64,000 nucleotides of DNA, from contig NZ_CP064032.1 of the NCBI RefSeq assembly GCF_049532905.1, positions 4,092,001 to 4,156,000 on the forward strand. The letters are read 5' to 3'. Below the pieces are notes generated by a model, which was not told the origin of the DNA, made no database searches, and worked only from the letters and a program-made list of their open reading frames with translations. The stretch comes from Dyella_B nitratireducens (GTDB lineage Bacteria; Pseudomonadota; Gammaproteobacteria; Xanthomonadales; Rhodanobacteraceae). Shown piece after piece: positions 56,101 to 63,487 of this stretch; position 1 is the first letter of the stretch, and each line of letters starts with the position of its first letter. A program made the translations under genes and the position numbers.

Positions 56101-56365
56101 CGGCCTCACCCTCGGCGTGCATAGCCGCATCGACGACACGGTGGAATACATCCGTAGTCACGCACGCGTCGGCAACTGCTACGTCAACCGCAACCAGATC
56201 GGCGCGGTGGTGGGTGTGCAGCCGTTCGGTGGCGAATCGCTTTCGGGCACCGGGCCGAAGGCGGGTGGTCCGCACTATCTGGTGAAGTTTGCGACCGAGC
56301 GTACGCTTACCATCAACACCACGGCGGCGGGTGGTAATGCTTCGCTGCTCACAATTGGCGAGTAA
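53177..56365 (+). CDS. putA: Bifunctional proline dehydrogenase / L-glutamate gamma-semialdehyde dehydrogenase
   Basis: 1062 residues. It oxidises proline to glutamate in two steps, FAD then NAD dependent. The first half is a proline dehydrogenase barrel with LSALHPRYEVANRERARRDL, YVRLVKGAYWDAEIKRAQEL and LPYLVRRLLENGANTSFVNR. The second half is an aldehyde dehydrogenase with FVCISPWNFPLAIFLGQVSA, FTGSTETAWAINRALAARNA, ETGGQNAMIAD and QSAGQRCSAARVLFVQED (catalytic Cys). The GTG at 53177 (VTQPILTPELP) is chosen over the ATG at 53087. There is no ribbon-helix-helix DNA-binding domain at the N-terminus, so it does not repress itself in the E. coli manner. Confidence 0.94.
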   Translation: MTQPILTPELPTSVEPARARITAAWLRDETEAVNDLLAQATLPPVEREKVIDLAADLVTRVRARAKDQSAVESFMRQYDLSSEEGVLLMCVAEALLRIPDKATADKLIRDKLGDANWKKHLGQSESLFVNASTWGLMLTGKLVNLAEETRQDFTSALRRLVGRAGEPAIRLAVRQAMRIMGHQFVMGRTIDEALDRCSKGEYAAYRYSYDMLGESALTAETAERYQQDYRNAIARIGARGPFANHTDAPSISVKLSALHPRYEVANRERARRDLTAKLLELSQLAMKQGIALSVDAEEADRLELSLDIIGDVFAHPSLQGWNGLGIVVQAYSKRTPFVIDWLIETARASGRRWYVRLVKGAYWDAEIKRAQELGLSGYPLYTRKPNTDVSYLACAHKLFDAGIELIYPQFATHNAHSIAAVHHISRGRPFEFQRLHGMGTDLYAEVIGKQNLNVPCRVYAPVGTHEDLLPYLVRRLLENGANTSFVNRVVDETLPVRDLVADPCETVRRFASIPHPRIPVPVNLFGDSSAPAQNSNFVSRKNSMGVNFSNDNELKALAEAVNAKSATWAAGPLVAGAESKGPTVQVTNPADRRQAVGSYVSADAALVDKALANAVAAQPGWDRLPAASRAAILEHAADQLEARRGEFIALCVREAGKSLPDSIAEIREAADFLRYYAAMARRLFGHPEQLPGPTGESNQLFLNGRGVFVCISPWNFPLAIFLGQVSAALAAGNSVIAKPAEQTTLIGYVAVKLLHEAGVPADVLQYLPGDGAVVGAALTKDPRVAGVAFTGSTETAWAINRALAARNAQIAALIAETGGQNAMIADSSALPEQIVKDVIASAFQSAGQRCSAARVLFVQEDIADKVIGMLGGAMAELKVGDPGQLSTDVGPVIDDDALKILVDHAARMDKEAKKIAEATLDPASTANGTFFAPRAYEIPSLDVLTREIFGPVLHVIRWKGSELPQVVDQINRTGYGLTLGVHSRIDDTVEYIRSHARVGNCYVNRNQIGAVVGVQPFGGESLSGTGPKAGGPHYLVKFATERTLTINTTAAGGNASLLTIGE

Positions 56366-56376
56366 CGCGCAGTCCA

Positions 56377-56402
56377 CGCCCTCTCCCGCCGGAGAGAGGG
56401 CG
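56377..56402 (+). terminator. Hairpin downstream of putA
   Basis: CGCCCTCTC (56377-56385) pairs with GAGAGGGCG (56394-56402). No U-run follows, so it is at most a weak terminator or an RNA-end stabiliser. Confidence 0.5.
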
Positions 56403-56429
56403 AATCTCACCAGAAAACTGCATATATCG

Positions 56430-56507
56430 CGTAGGTTGGGTTAGCGCAACGTAACCCAACCATGCCGTGCGAATACGTTGGGTTACGCTGCGCTAACCCA
56501 ACCTACG
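56430..56507. repeat. Palindromic intergenic repeat, family B copy 3
   Basis: Inverted repeat with arms CGTAGGTTGGGTTAGCGCAA and CTGCGCTAACCCAACCTACG, differing from copies 1 and 2 by a few bases. It lies between putA and the TlpA-like gene. Confidence 0.85.
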
Positions 56508-56574
56508 ATTGCGCCGGCACATTCGTAGCGGTCTGCGCGAACATCATCAGTACTGGCCATCAAAGGCATCCGTG

Positions 56575-57336
56575 ATGCGACGAATAGCGATATTTCTCTC
56601 ACTACTCTCGCTGGCAATCACAGCACAAGCGGCCAATCCCAGCTCAGACGAACAACACTTCGTAGCCACGCTACATCTCGGCGCCACACCTCAAGTCCAC
56701 TATCTCGACGCCAACGGCAAGTCCATCGACTACACCAACTTCGCGCAACAAATGCACGAAGGCCGCCGCCACTACAGCATCACTCACGATACTGAGGCCG
56801 GCATGGCTGTGCTGCGCTTGCGCCCAGCCGGCGCTCGTGCGGGTGAGCCAGGCCGCTTTGCCTTCGGTCGCAGTGACACCTTTCCTCCGTTTGAATTGCC
56901 ATCATTGCGAGGCAGCACGCAACGGCTGAGCGACTTCCACGGCCACTACACCTTGGTCAGCTTCTTCTTCGCCGAGTGCGCGCCATGCATCGCCGAAGTA
57001 CCCACGCTCAATGCCTATGCGCTCGAGCACGGCGATATGAATTTCGTCGCTATAACCTATGAAAATGCCGACACCGCGCGCCAGTTCGTAAAGGAGCGCG
57101 GCCTGGACTGGAATGTGCTGTATCACGGCCAAGCACTCACCGATACGTTGGGCGTAGGCATCTACCCCACCTTGATGCTGCTCGACCCGGCCGGCCGGGT
57201 GGCCGGCTCAGCCGTTGGCATGTCCATGCAGGATGATCCTGCCAAGCGCCTGGCCGACCTCGGCAGTTGGGTCGAGCAATGGAAACGCGCAGCAGCGTCG
57301 GCACAAGCGCCGAATGGAAAACCTCCCTCGCCCTAG
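56575..57336 (+). CDS. TlpA-like exported thioredoxin-family protein
   Basis: 253 residues: signal peptide (MRRIAIFLSLLSLAITAQAA), an N-terminal region with HYLDANGKSIDYTNFAQQMH, then a redoxin fold with FPPFELPSLRGSTQRLSDFH, the active site SFFFAECAPCIAEVPTLNAY (CxxC, preceded by Glu-Cys) and a cis-Pro loop near GVGIYPTLMLL. It is a periplasmic thiol-disulfide enzyme of the TlpA/ResA type. The N-terminal 90 residues are unusual for the family. ATG 56575 fits the signal peptide. Confidence 0.8.
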   Translation: MRRIAIFLSLLSLAITAQAANPSSDEQHFVATLHLGATPQVHYLDANGKSIDYTNFAQQMHEGRRHYSITHDTEAGMAVLRLRPAGARAGEPGRFAFGRSDTFPPFELPSLRGSTQRLSDFHGHYTLVSFFFAECAPCIAEVPTLNAYALEHGDMNFVAITYENADTARQFVKERGLDWNVLYHGQALTDTLGVGIYPTLMLLDPAGRVAGSAVGMSMQDDPAKRLADLGSWVEQWKRAAASAQAPNGKPPSP

Positions 57337-57461
57337 TCTGTGCGCGTGCGGCGTTGCCCCGTGAATTCAGTGGACTTGTGCGCCGCGCCAACCACCCCGG
57401 TCCCACCCGTGCTAGAACGAACTCCTGCGCCATCTAGGTTGGCACGGGGGAAAGGTTCGAC

Positions 57462-58541
57462 ATGTCACAAACGGCATTCGAAGTACGCGACACACGGCGG
57501 GCGGCTTCAGCGGCCATCGAGCCCGATCCGCGCGCGCAAGCTGCCGACATCCCGCCCAACGTGCTGGTCCATCTCACCGAATTTGCCGCCCGCCACAGCA
57601 TTGCCAGCGAGCCTTGGTTTACCGGACTAGGCATCACCCGTCAGCAGATCAACGACCCTGGTCTGCGTGTTTCCTACCGTCAGGCGCGCATGGTGATTGC
57701 TCGCGCGTTGCGAGCGATACGCCATCCCGCGCTGGGCCTGCTGATCGGCCGCAACGAAACCATCGGCAGTTTCGGATTGCTTGGCCTGGCGATGATGACT
57801 TCGCGCAATTTCGGCGAGGCCATGAGTGCCGGTATCGAAAACCACAAAATCTGCGGCAGCCTGCTCGACGTGGACTTCGTCGCGGTAGATGCGCAAACCG
57901 TCGGCGTGCAGGCATGGCCACGCTACGGCGAAATCGAATTGCTGCCATTCCTGTGCGAAGAATTGTTCGCCAGTTGCCTGGCCATCGCGCGCGAACTGGT
58001 AGGCGCAAAGATCACGCCGATACGCATGGAATTCACCTACCCGCCCCCCGCTTACGCAGCCGAATACGGCGAAACATTTCAGTGCGACGTGCGCTTCGGC
58101 GCGCAACACAATCGCATCGTGGTGGACGCGAACTGGCTGGCACACCCGCTTTCCGGCTACAACCCGCTGGTTTCCCGCCAGGCATTGACGCTGTGCCACC
58201 AGCAACTGCGCGGCACCAGCGCTTCCGACGAAATCGTCGTCTCCGTCGAACGCCTACTGCGCAGTCGCCTGCGCGAACACCCCAAGCTCACCGAAGTTGC
58301 ACGTACCCTGCACCTCAGCGAGCGCTCGCTGCGCCGCAGGCTCGCCGAAAGCGGACGCATCTTCCGCGAAATTCATGATCGCGTTCGCGCCGAACGCGCA
58401 TTGGAACTGCTGCACGCGGGTCAATTGAGCGTGGCGGAAATTGGTATCGAGCTTGGCTTTAGTGATCCGCGCGAGTTTCGCCGTGCGTTCAAGCGTTGGA
58501 CGGGGATGCCGCCCAAGGTTGCGCGACGAAGCCTGCCCTGA
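57462..58541 (+). CDS. AraC family transcriptional regulator
   Basis: 359 residues. The N-terminal two thirds match the arabinose-binding-like domain of regulators such as OruR (ITRQQINDPGLRVSYRQARM, GNETIGSFGLLGLAMMTS-like core). The C-terminal helix-turn-helix has KLTEVARTLHLSERSLRRRL and SVAEIGIELGFSDPREFRRA, with the consensus FxxxFxRxxGxxP as FRRAFKRWTGMPPKVARR. AAGG is seven bases ahead of ATG. The ligand and targets are not evident; no gene is clearly divergent from it. Confidence 0.9.
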   Translation: MSQTAFEVRDTRRAASAAIEPDPRAQAADIPPNVLVHLTEFAARHSIASEPWFTGLGITRQQINDPGLRVSYRQARMVIARALRAIRHPALGLLIGRNETIGSFGLLGLAMMTSRNFGEAMSAGIENHKICGSLLDVDFVAVDAQTVGVQAWPRYGEIELLPFLCEELFASCLAIARELVGAKITPIRMEFTYPPPAYAAEYGETFQCDVRFGAQHNRIVVDANWLAHPLSGYNPLVSRQALTLCHQQLRGTSASDEIVVSVERLLRSRLREHPKLTEVARTLHLSERSLRRRLAESGRIFREIHDRVRAERALELLHAGQLSVAEIGIELGFSDPREFRRAFKRWTGMPPKVARRSLP

Positions 58542-58567
58542 AATTCAGTCTTGGCCTATCCCGCAAG

Positions 58568-58587
58568 TGATACTATATTTAGTATCA
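58568..58587. promoter_or_regulatory. Perfect inverted repeat operator ahead of hicA
   Basis: TGATACTA and TAGTATCA with TATT between them. It lies eight bases before the hicA start, so a protein bound there would block transcription. Type II toxin-antitoxin operons are autoregulated by such repeats; HicB has a C-terminal DNA-binding domain. Confidence 0.85.
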
Positions 58588-58595
58588 ATTCGGGT

Positions 58596-58841
58596 ATGAA
58601 CACGAAAGCCAAGCTTCTCGCATCCATTCTCGCCAATCCGAAGCAGGTTCGTTTCAGCGAAGCCTGCAAGGCTGCTGAACTTCTTGGCTTTGTGCACAGT
58701 GGCGGCAGTGGGTCGCATCGCGCATTTGTCAGAGCAGATGAACCCGTGGGCCTGAATTTTCAAAATCGTGGTGGGTTTCTGCCGCCCTACCAGGCTCGCC
58801 AACTCGGCGCGATGATCGAGAAGTACGGAGACAAATCATGA
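58596..58841 (+). CDS. hicA: HicA family mRNA interferase toxin
   Basis: 81 residues. The catalytic His lies in GSGSHRAFV and the double-stranded RNA-binding-like fold ends in YQARQLGAMIEKYGD. KAKLLASILANPKQVRFSEA is the family N-terminal helix. The HicA toxin cuts mRNA and is inhibited by HicB. ATG 58596 is chosen because upstream codons (58551 on) lie in the operator. It overlaps hicB by four bases (ATGA). Confidence 0.85.
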   Translation: MNTKAKLLASILANPKQVRFSEACKAAELLGFVHSGGSGSHRAFVRADEPVGLNFQNRGGFLPPYQARQLGAMIEKYGDKS

Positions 58842-59164
58842 ACCACTACGCCATCGAAATCTTTTGGTCTGAAGAAGATGAGGGTTACATCGCTGAGGTA
58901 CCCGATCTTCCGGGGTGTTCTGCATGGGGAGCCACCGAAAGCGATGCTGCGCGTGAAGTCAAACACGCTATCAATGCATGGATTGAGGCTGCCACGGCCG
59001 CAGGACATGTCATTCCGCCTCCGTCCACTGTAGAACCGCTCGAATCCTATAGCGGCAAATTCGTCGTGCGCGTGCCGCGCTCGTTGCATGCTCGTCTCGC
59101 CCGTAAAGCAAGGATTGAAGGCGTCAGCCTCAATCAATACGTCACACACATGCTGTCACGGTAA
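58838..59164 (+). CDS. hicB: HicB family antitoxin
   Basis: 108 residues: an N-terminal RNase-H-like HicB fold (EIFWSEEDEGYIAEVPDLPG, then CSAWGATESDAAREV) and a C-terminal ribbon-helix-helix (FVVRVPRSLHARLARKARIE, SLNQYVTHMLSR) that would bind the operator. It neutralises HicA. The start overlaps hicA. Confidence 0.9.
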   Translation: MNHYAIEIFWSEEDEGYIAEVPDLPGCSAWGATESDAAREVKHAINAWIEAATAAGHVIPPPSTVEPLESYSGKFVVRVPRSLHARLARKARIEGVSLNQYVTHMLSR

Positions 59165-59239
59165 CGCAGGGATTGCGGCGGCCTTATGCGCGGCGCATCA
59201 CCACTAAAAAATTTCAACGACGCGTGTTGCAGCCAAACC

Positions 59240-59626
59240 TTATCCAGTTCGAGATTTATTGTTCGGCTTGTGCTTAACCGAACGCAAACGCTCAGCCGCC
59301 TGGATCTGATGCGCTTTCATGATCGAGATGATCAGCCCAGGAAACCGCTGCTCAATCTCCGCACAGCGCGTGGTATTGCGCATCTCCACACCTTGCCGCT
59401 CGCTGCGGATCAGGCCCGCTTCACGCAACGCGCGAAAATGTTGCGATAGCGTGGACTTGGGAATGTCGCGATCACTGATCTTGAGGAAGTTGGAACAGGT
59501 AGCGCCGCTGGAGACGGCCAGTTCGGCGTAGATGGCGGCGCGCACGGGGTCGGACAGGGCGTGGAGGATGCCCTCGACGGTGATGTCCTCGATGGATGGG
59601 TGAATCAGCGGCCGCATGGTGTGCAT
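59240..59626 (-). CDS. ArsR-type winged-helix transcriptional regulator
   Basis: 128 residues: helices and wing typical of the ArsR/HxlR-like family, with ILHALSDPVRAAIYAELAVS, KSTLSQHFRALREAGLIRSE and RQGVEMRNTTRCAEIEQRFP. The Cys residues (Cys49 and the later CAE) are not in the classical metal-site pattern. It is divergent from the SDR gene, with a 21-bp palindrome between them, so it probably represses it. Start is uncertain between 59626 and 59617. Confidence 0.82.
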   Translation of the reverse strand: MHTMRPLIHPSIEDITVEGILHALSDPVRAAIYAELAVSSGATCSNFLKISDRDIPKSTLSQHFRALREAGLIRSERQGVEMRNTTRCAEIEQRFPGLIISIMKAHQIQAAERLRSVKHKPNNKSRTG

Positions 59627-59653
59627 TTTATCGGCACTTGATTTCTAGTTCTA

Positions 59654-59674
59654 TAGTTCATAAGTTACGAACTA
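59654..59674. promoter_or_regulatory. Operator palindrome between the ArsR-type regulator and the SDR gene
   Basis: TAGTTC at 59654-59659 and GAACTA at 59669-59674 around an ATAAGTTAC core, nearly symmetric across its 21 bases. It lies in the 89-base divergent gap and fits the site for a dimeric winged-helix repressor. Confidence 0.7.
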
Positions 59675-59715
59675 CCGGATTTCAGAACTCCCTCACTCCC
59701 ATCAGGACACATTCC

Positions 59716-60462
59716 ATGAGCAAGCTGAAAGGTAAGGTCGCCATCGTTACGGGCGCATCCAAAGGCATCGGTGCCGGCATCGCCAAGGCTTTGGCGGCGG
59801 AAGGCGCGTCGGTCGTCGTCAATTACGCCTCCAGCAAGACGGGCGCGGATGCCGTGGTCAGTGACATCGTGAAGGCGGGCGGCAAGGCCGTTGCCGTGCA
59901 GGGCGATGTTTCGAAAGCTGCCGACGCGCAGGCGATTGTGGATGGGGCCGTCAAGCACTACGGCCGTCTCGACATTCTTGTGAATAACTCGGGTGTTTAC
60001 GAATTCGCACCGATCGAAGGGATCACGGAGGAGCATTACGACCGGCAATTCAACGTAAACGTGCGCGGCCTGCTGCTTACCACCCAGGCGGCTGTGAAAC
60101 ACCTTGGTGAAGGCGCCAGCATCATCAATGTCGGCTCGCTGGTATCGCGCATCGTGCCCGCGAACACTGTCGTGTACACGGCCACCAAAGGTGCCGTGGA
60201 TGCCATCACCGGCGTGCTGTCGAAAGAGCTGGGACCACGCAAGATTCGCGTGAACGCGCTCAACCCGGGCATGGTGGAAACCGAGGGCACCCATGCCGCC
60301 GGCGCGATCGGCGGTGACTTCGAAAAATACGCGTTGGCCAGCACGCCGCTTGGCCGCATTGGCCAGCCGAACGACATCGCTTCGATTGCCGTGTTCCTGG
60401 CTTCCGACGATTCGTATTGGTTGACGGGTGAGCGCCTGTACGCGGGCGGCGGCGCACGCTGA
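59716..60462 (+). CDS. SDR family oxidoreductase
   Basis: 248 residues of classical short-chain dehydrogenase/reductase. It has VAIVTGASKGIGAGIAKALA, LDILVNNSGVYEF (NNSG), a Ser in NVGSLVSRIV, Tyr and Lys in VVYTATKGAVDA and KIRVNALNPGMVETEG. The start at 59716 (MSKLKGK) matches the family. It is divergent from the ArsR-type gene and ends with a strong terminator. Substrate unknown. Confidence 0.9.
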   Translation: MSKLKGKVAIVTGASKGIGAGIAKALAAEGASVVVNYASSKTGADAVVSDIVKAGGKAVAVQGDVSKAADAQAIVDGAVKHYGRLDILVNNSGVYEFAPIEGITEEHYDRQFNVNVRGLLLTTQAAVKHLGEGASIINVGSLVSRIVPANTVVYTATKGAVDAITGVLSKELGPRKIRVNALNPGMVETEGTHAAGAIGGDFEKYALASTPLGRIGQPNDIASIAVFLASDDSYWLTGERLYAGGGAR

Positions 60463-60482
60463 TAATCACCAGACAAACTCAA

Positions 60483-60510
60483 GCGCACCGCATTTGCGGT
60501 GCGCTTTTTT
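60483..60510 (+). terminator. Intrinsic terminator of the SDR gene
   Basis: GCGCACCGC (60483-60491), loop ATTT, GCGGTGCGC (60496-60504), then six Ts. A 9-bp perfect stem with a U-tract 20 bases after the stop codon. Confidence 0.95.
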
Positions 60511-61001
60511 ATGCTTATTGCCGATGCACGCTGCCGTCGCCAATACCAAGGCAAATGCGCGACGATTTTGCACGGATAACCTGGGGACCTTGAGCTTGTC
60601 GGCCTTTGCCGGCTCCGCCCATCACCTGCCCATTCGCGCGGCGCCTGTCGGGGGCAAATCCACCGCCGTCGCCTTGCCCAAACCAGCGTCCAACCCAACG
60701 AGAACGCATGGCTGCCTCCTCACTTATCGTTGATGGATGTTCAAGATAGAGGCATGGCTTGAACCGAAGTAGCGATATCTCGGCAAGACAGTCTTAAACA
60801 TGCTTCAAGGCTGGACGTGGTGGATCAGCCGCCGGATCACCGCGCTCAGCGCTTGCCCGACATAACCGCCGGCTGGTCACCATCTCCGCAGGCTGGCCGA
60901 TTTACCCCCCATCCCCGTCCCTTTTGCCCTCCCTCTCTTGAGCAGCTTGCGGGACAGTGCATAGGTACGCACTCGTATGGCGCGAGGGGAGATATGCCGG
61001 C
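60511..61001. other. Non-coding region of about 490 bases
   Basis: Gap between the SDR terminator and the beta-helix lipoprotein. Open frames here are short and without ribosome sites or recognisable products. It should contain the promoter for the lipoprotein-cytochrome operon, but I cannot pick one with confidence. Confidence 0.5.
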
Positions 61002-62234
61002 ATGCGCAAGATCCATATCTTGATGGCCCTTTCATTGCTGCTGCCTGCCTGCGGGCATCAGGAGAACGCAGCGCAAAGCCAGAATGACGCTTCCTTCGAG
61101 AGCAAGCTGGAACAACGACTGCTGGATGCCAAACCTGGCAGCGTGATCGACATTCCTGCAGGCCACTACACACTCAAGCGCGGTTTGAGCTTGCGCACGA
61201 ATGGCGTGACCATCCGTGGCGCAGGCATGGACAAGACCGTGCTGTCGTTCAAAGGACAGATCGTCGGCCCCGAAGGCCTGCTAGTGAATGCGGACGATTT
61301 CACCATCGAGAACCTCGCCATCGAAGACACGATGGGCGATGCGCTGAAGATCAACCAGGGCAGGAACATCACCATTCATGGTTTGCGTATTGAATGGACG
61401 GACGGCCCCAAGAGCACCAACGGTGCCTACGGCCTGTATCCGGTGAAGACGCAAAACGTGTTGGTGGAAGATTCGGTCGTGATCGGTGCATCCGATGCCG
61501 GCATCTATGTGGGGCAGTCGAACACCATCGTCGTGCGACGCAATCGCGCCGAGCAGAACGTGGCTGGCATCGAGATCGAGAACTCGGTGAATGCCGATGT
61601 GTACGACAACACCGCAACGAAAAACACCGGCGGCATCCTGGTTTTCAACATGCCGAATCTTTCGCAGGCAGGCCACGCCACGCGCGTGTTCCATAACAAG
61701 GTGTTTGCCAACAACACGGCCAATTTCGCCAGGAAAGGTGCGGCGGTGGCCAGTGTGCCAGCAGGCTCAGGCGTCGTGGTGAATTCCAACGACAAGGTGG
61801 AGATCTTCGATAATGACGTGGCTGACAATCAGACGGCCAACGTCATCATCTCCAGCTATTTCTCCACCAATTACTACAACAAGCTTGGTGTAGCGGCCGA
61901 TTACAACCCCTATCCGAAAGGAATCTACGTCTACAGCAATCGCTTCAAAGGTGGCGGCAACTCGCCGGATGGTCTCGCGCTAAAAACCTTGAAAGCCGCC
62001 GTATACGGTATCAATGGCAGCTTCCCTGATGTGCTGTGGGATGGCTATGTCGACCCCAAAGACCAGGCGAGCAGTCCATCGCCGGACGATCGCATCTGCA
62101 TCCAGGATGCCAACGGCGTGCTCGATGCCGACGGCCCACACGGTTACAAGAATCCCACCACCGACACCAAGCCTTTCCAGTGCAGCCTGCCTAAGCTGCC
62201 GCCCGTTGCGCTGAATCCGGAACCGAAAGTCTGA
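61002..62234 (+). CDS. Parallel beta-helix repeat lipoprotein (SO2929-type)
   Basis: 410 residues. Lipoprotein signal with LSLLLPAC; then IDIPAGHYTLKRGLSLRTNG, VTIRGAGMDKTVLSFKG and a run of right-handed beta-helix turns (FTIENLAIEDTMGDALKINQ, NVLVEDSVVIGASDAGIYVG, TIVVRRNRAEQNVAGIEIEN). This matches the conserved beta-helix protein that pairs with a diheme cytochrome (SO2930-type), the next gene. ATG 61002 has GAGGGGA 11 bases ahead. The function of the pair is not known. Confidence 0.85.
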   Translation: MRKIHILMALSLLLPACGHQENAAQSQNDASFESKLEQRLLDAKPGSVIDIPAGHYTLKRGLSLRTNGVTIRGAGMDKTVLSFKGQIVGPEGLLVNADDFTIENLAIEDTMGDALKINQGRNITIHGLRIEWTDGPKSTNGAYGLYPVKTQNVLVEDSVVIGASDAGIYVGQSNTIVVRRNRAEQNVAGIEIENSVNADVYDNTATKNTGGILVFNMPNLSQAGHATRVFHNKVFANNTANFARKGAAVASVPAGSGVVVNSNDKVEIFDNDVADNQTANVIISSYFSTNYYNKLGVAADYNPYPKGIYVYSNRFKGGGNSPDGLALKTLKAAVYGINGSFPDVLWDGYVDPKDQASSPSPDDRICIQDANGVLDADGPHGYKNPTTDTKPFQCSLPKLPPVALNPEPKV

Positions 62235-62245
62235 GAGCGTCGCTG

Positions 62246-63409
62246 ATGTCGATAAAGATGTGGGTGCGCGGATGGATACTGCTGATCGCACTGGCGAACC
62301 TGACTGCTTGCCAGCACGGCATGCAGCCGGTGGCCTTTCACGATGATGGCTATCCGTCGAAGCTCAGTGATTGGCATGTGGTGGAAGCGCGCGACGGCAT
62401 GTTGCAGATGAACCAGGGTGTGGTGCCGTACGAACTCAATACGCCGTTGTTTACCGATTACGCACACAAGCTGCGCACGATCTGGATGCCCAAGAGCACG
62501 TCAGCCAAATACAACCCCACGGACACCTTCGACTTTCCAGTAGGCACGATCATCAGCAAGACCTTCTTCTATCCGTTGCCCAAGGATGGAGCGCGCCATG
62601 CTACGGATGTAGCACGTACGTATGACACCAGCCGCGATTTCGCCGGACCAGGACAAGGCCTGGAGCTCGCCAACATCCATCTGATCGAAACGCGCCTGCT
62701 GGTACGGCGCAAAGATGGTTGGGTGGCCATTCCCTATGTCTGGAACGCCGACCAGACTGACGCGATGCTCGCTCGCACTGGCGACGTGCAGGCCTTGACC
62801 CTGGTCGGCGACGATGGCGAACGCGAGAACTTCAATTACGTGGTACCGGATCAAAGCCAATGCGTCAGTTGTCACGCACACGACTGGACCACGCGTGCAC
62901 TGCAGCCGATCGGCCCGAAAGCGCGTCATCTCAATCGTAGTTACCCCTATGCCGATGGCGATGAAAACGAACTTGTCCATCTTACGCGCGTGGGTTACCT
63001 CACCGGCGCACCGGCGCCTGCAGATGCACCGCGCAATGCGAACTGGATGGATACGCATGCTTCGTTTGACGCACGTGCCCGCGCTTATCTGGACATCAAC
63101 TGCGGCCATTGCCACAACCCGAAGGGTGCAGCGAATACCACTGGGCTGACGCTGGATATCAGTACGCCCGAAGATCGCCATATCGGCATCTGCAAACCGC
63201 CGACGGCGGCAGGACAAGGCACCGGCGATCACCTGTTCGACATCGTGCCTGGCCATCCGGACGATTCGATTGTGCCTTACCGCCTTGGCTCGGCCGAGCC
63301 CGGCACGATGATGCCGGAGATCGGGCGCAGCACCGTGCATAAGGAAGGGCTTGCGTTGATCAAGGCGTGGATCGCCGCGCAATCGGGGGATTGCGTGGTC
63401 TTGCATTAG
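62246..63409 (+). CDS. Diheme c-type cytochrome (SO2930 family)
   Basis: 387 residues. Signal peptide with a lipobox-like end (ILLIALANLTAC), then a large domain with FHDDGYPSKLSDWHVVEA, LNTPLFTDYAHKLRTIWMPK and FDFPVGTIISKTFFYP. Two haem c motifs appear: QCVSCHAHD and NCGHCHNPKG. This protein is always near a beta-helix protein of the preceding type. It starts 11 bases after that gene and probably forms an operon with it. Confidence 0.88.
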   Translation: MSIKMWVRGWILLIALANLTACQHGMQPVAFHDDGYPSKLSDWHVVEARDGMLQMNQGVVPYELNTPLFTDYAHKLRTIWMPKSTSAKYNPTDTFDFPVGTIISKTFFYPLPKDGARHATDVARTYDTSRDFAGPGQGLELANIHLIETRLLVRRKDGWVAIPYVWNADQTDAMLARTGDVQALTLVGDDGERENFNYVVPDQSQCVSCHAHDWTTRALQPIGPKARHLNRSYPYADGDENELVHLTRVGYLTGAPAPADAPRNANWMDTHASFDARARAYLDINCGHCHNPKGAANTTGLTLDISTPEDRHIGICKPPTAAGQGTGDHLFDIVPGHPDDSIVPYRLGSAEPGTMMPEIGRSTVHKEGLALIKAWIAAQSGDCVVLH

Positions 63410-63487
63410 CACCAAGGATTTCGTCACACCGTATGCCACCATGACGCCACCGCACACCCATGGCGTGGCATTGCGAGCGAAACTCTG

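Noticed and set aside
60428..60733. 101-codon frame after the SDR gene
   Set aside because: It spans the SDR stop and the strong terminator, which no gene would do.
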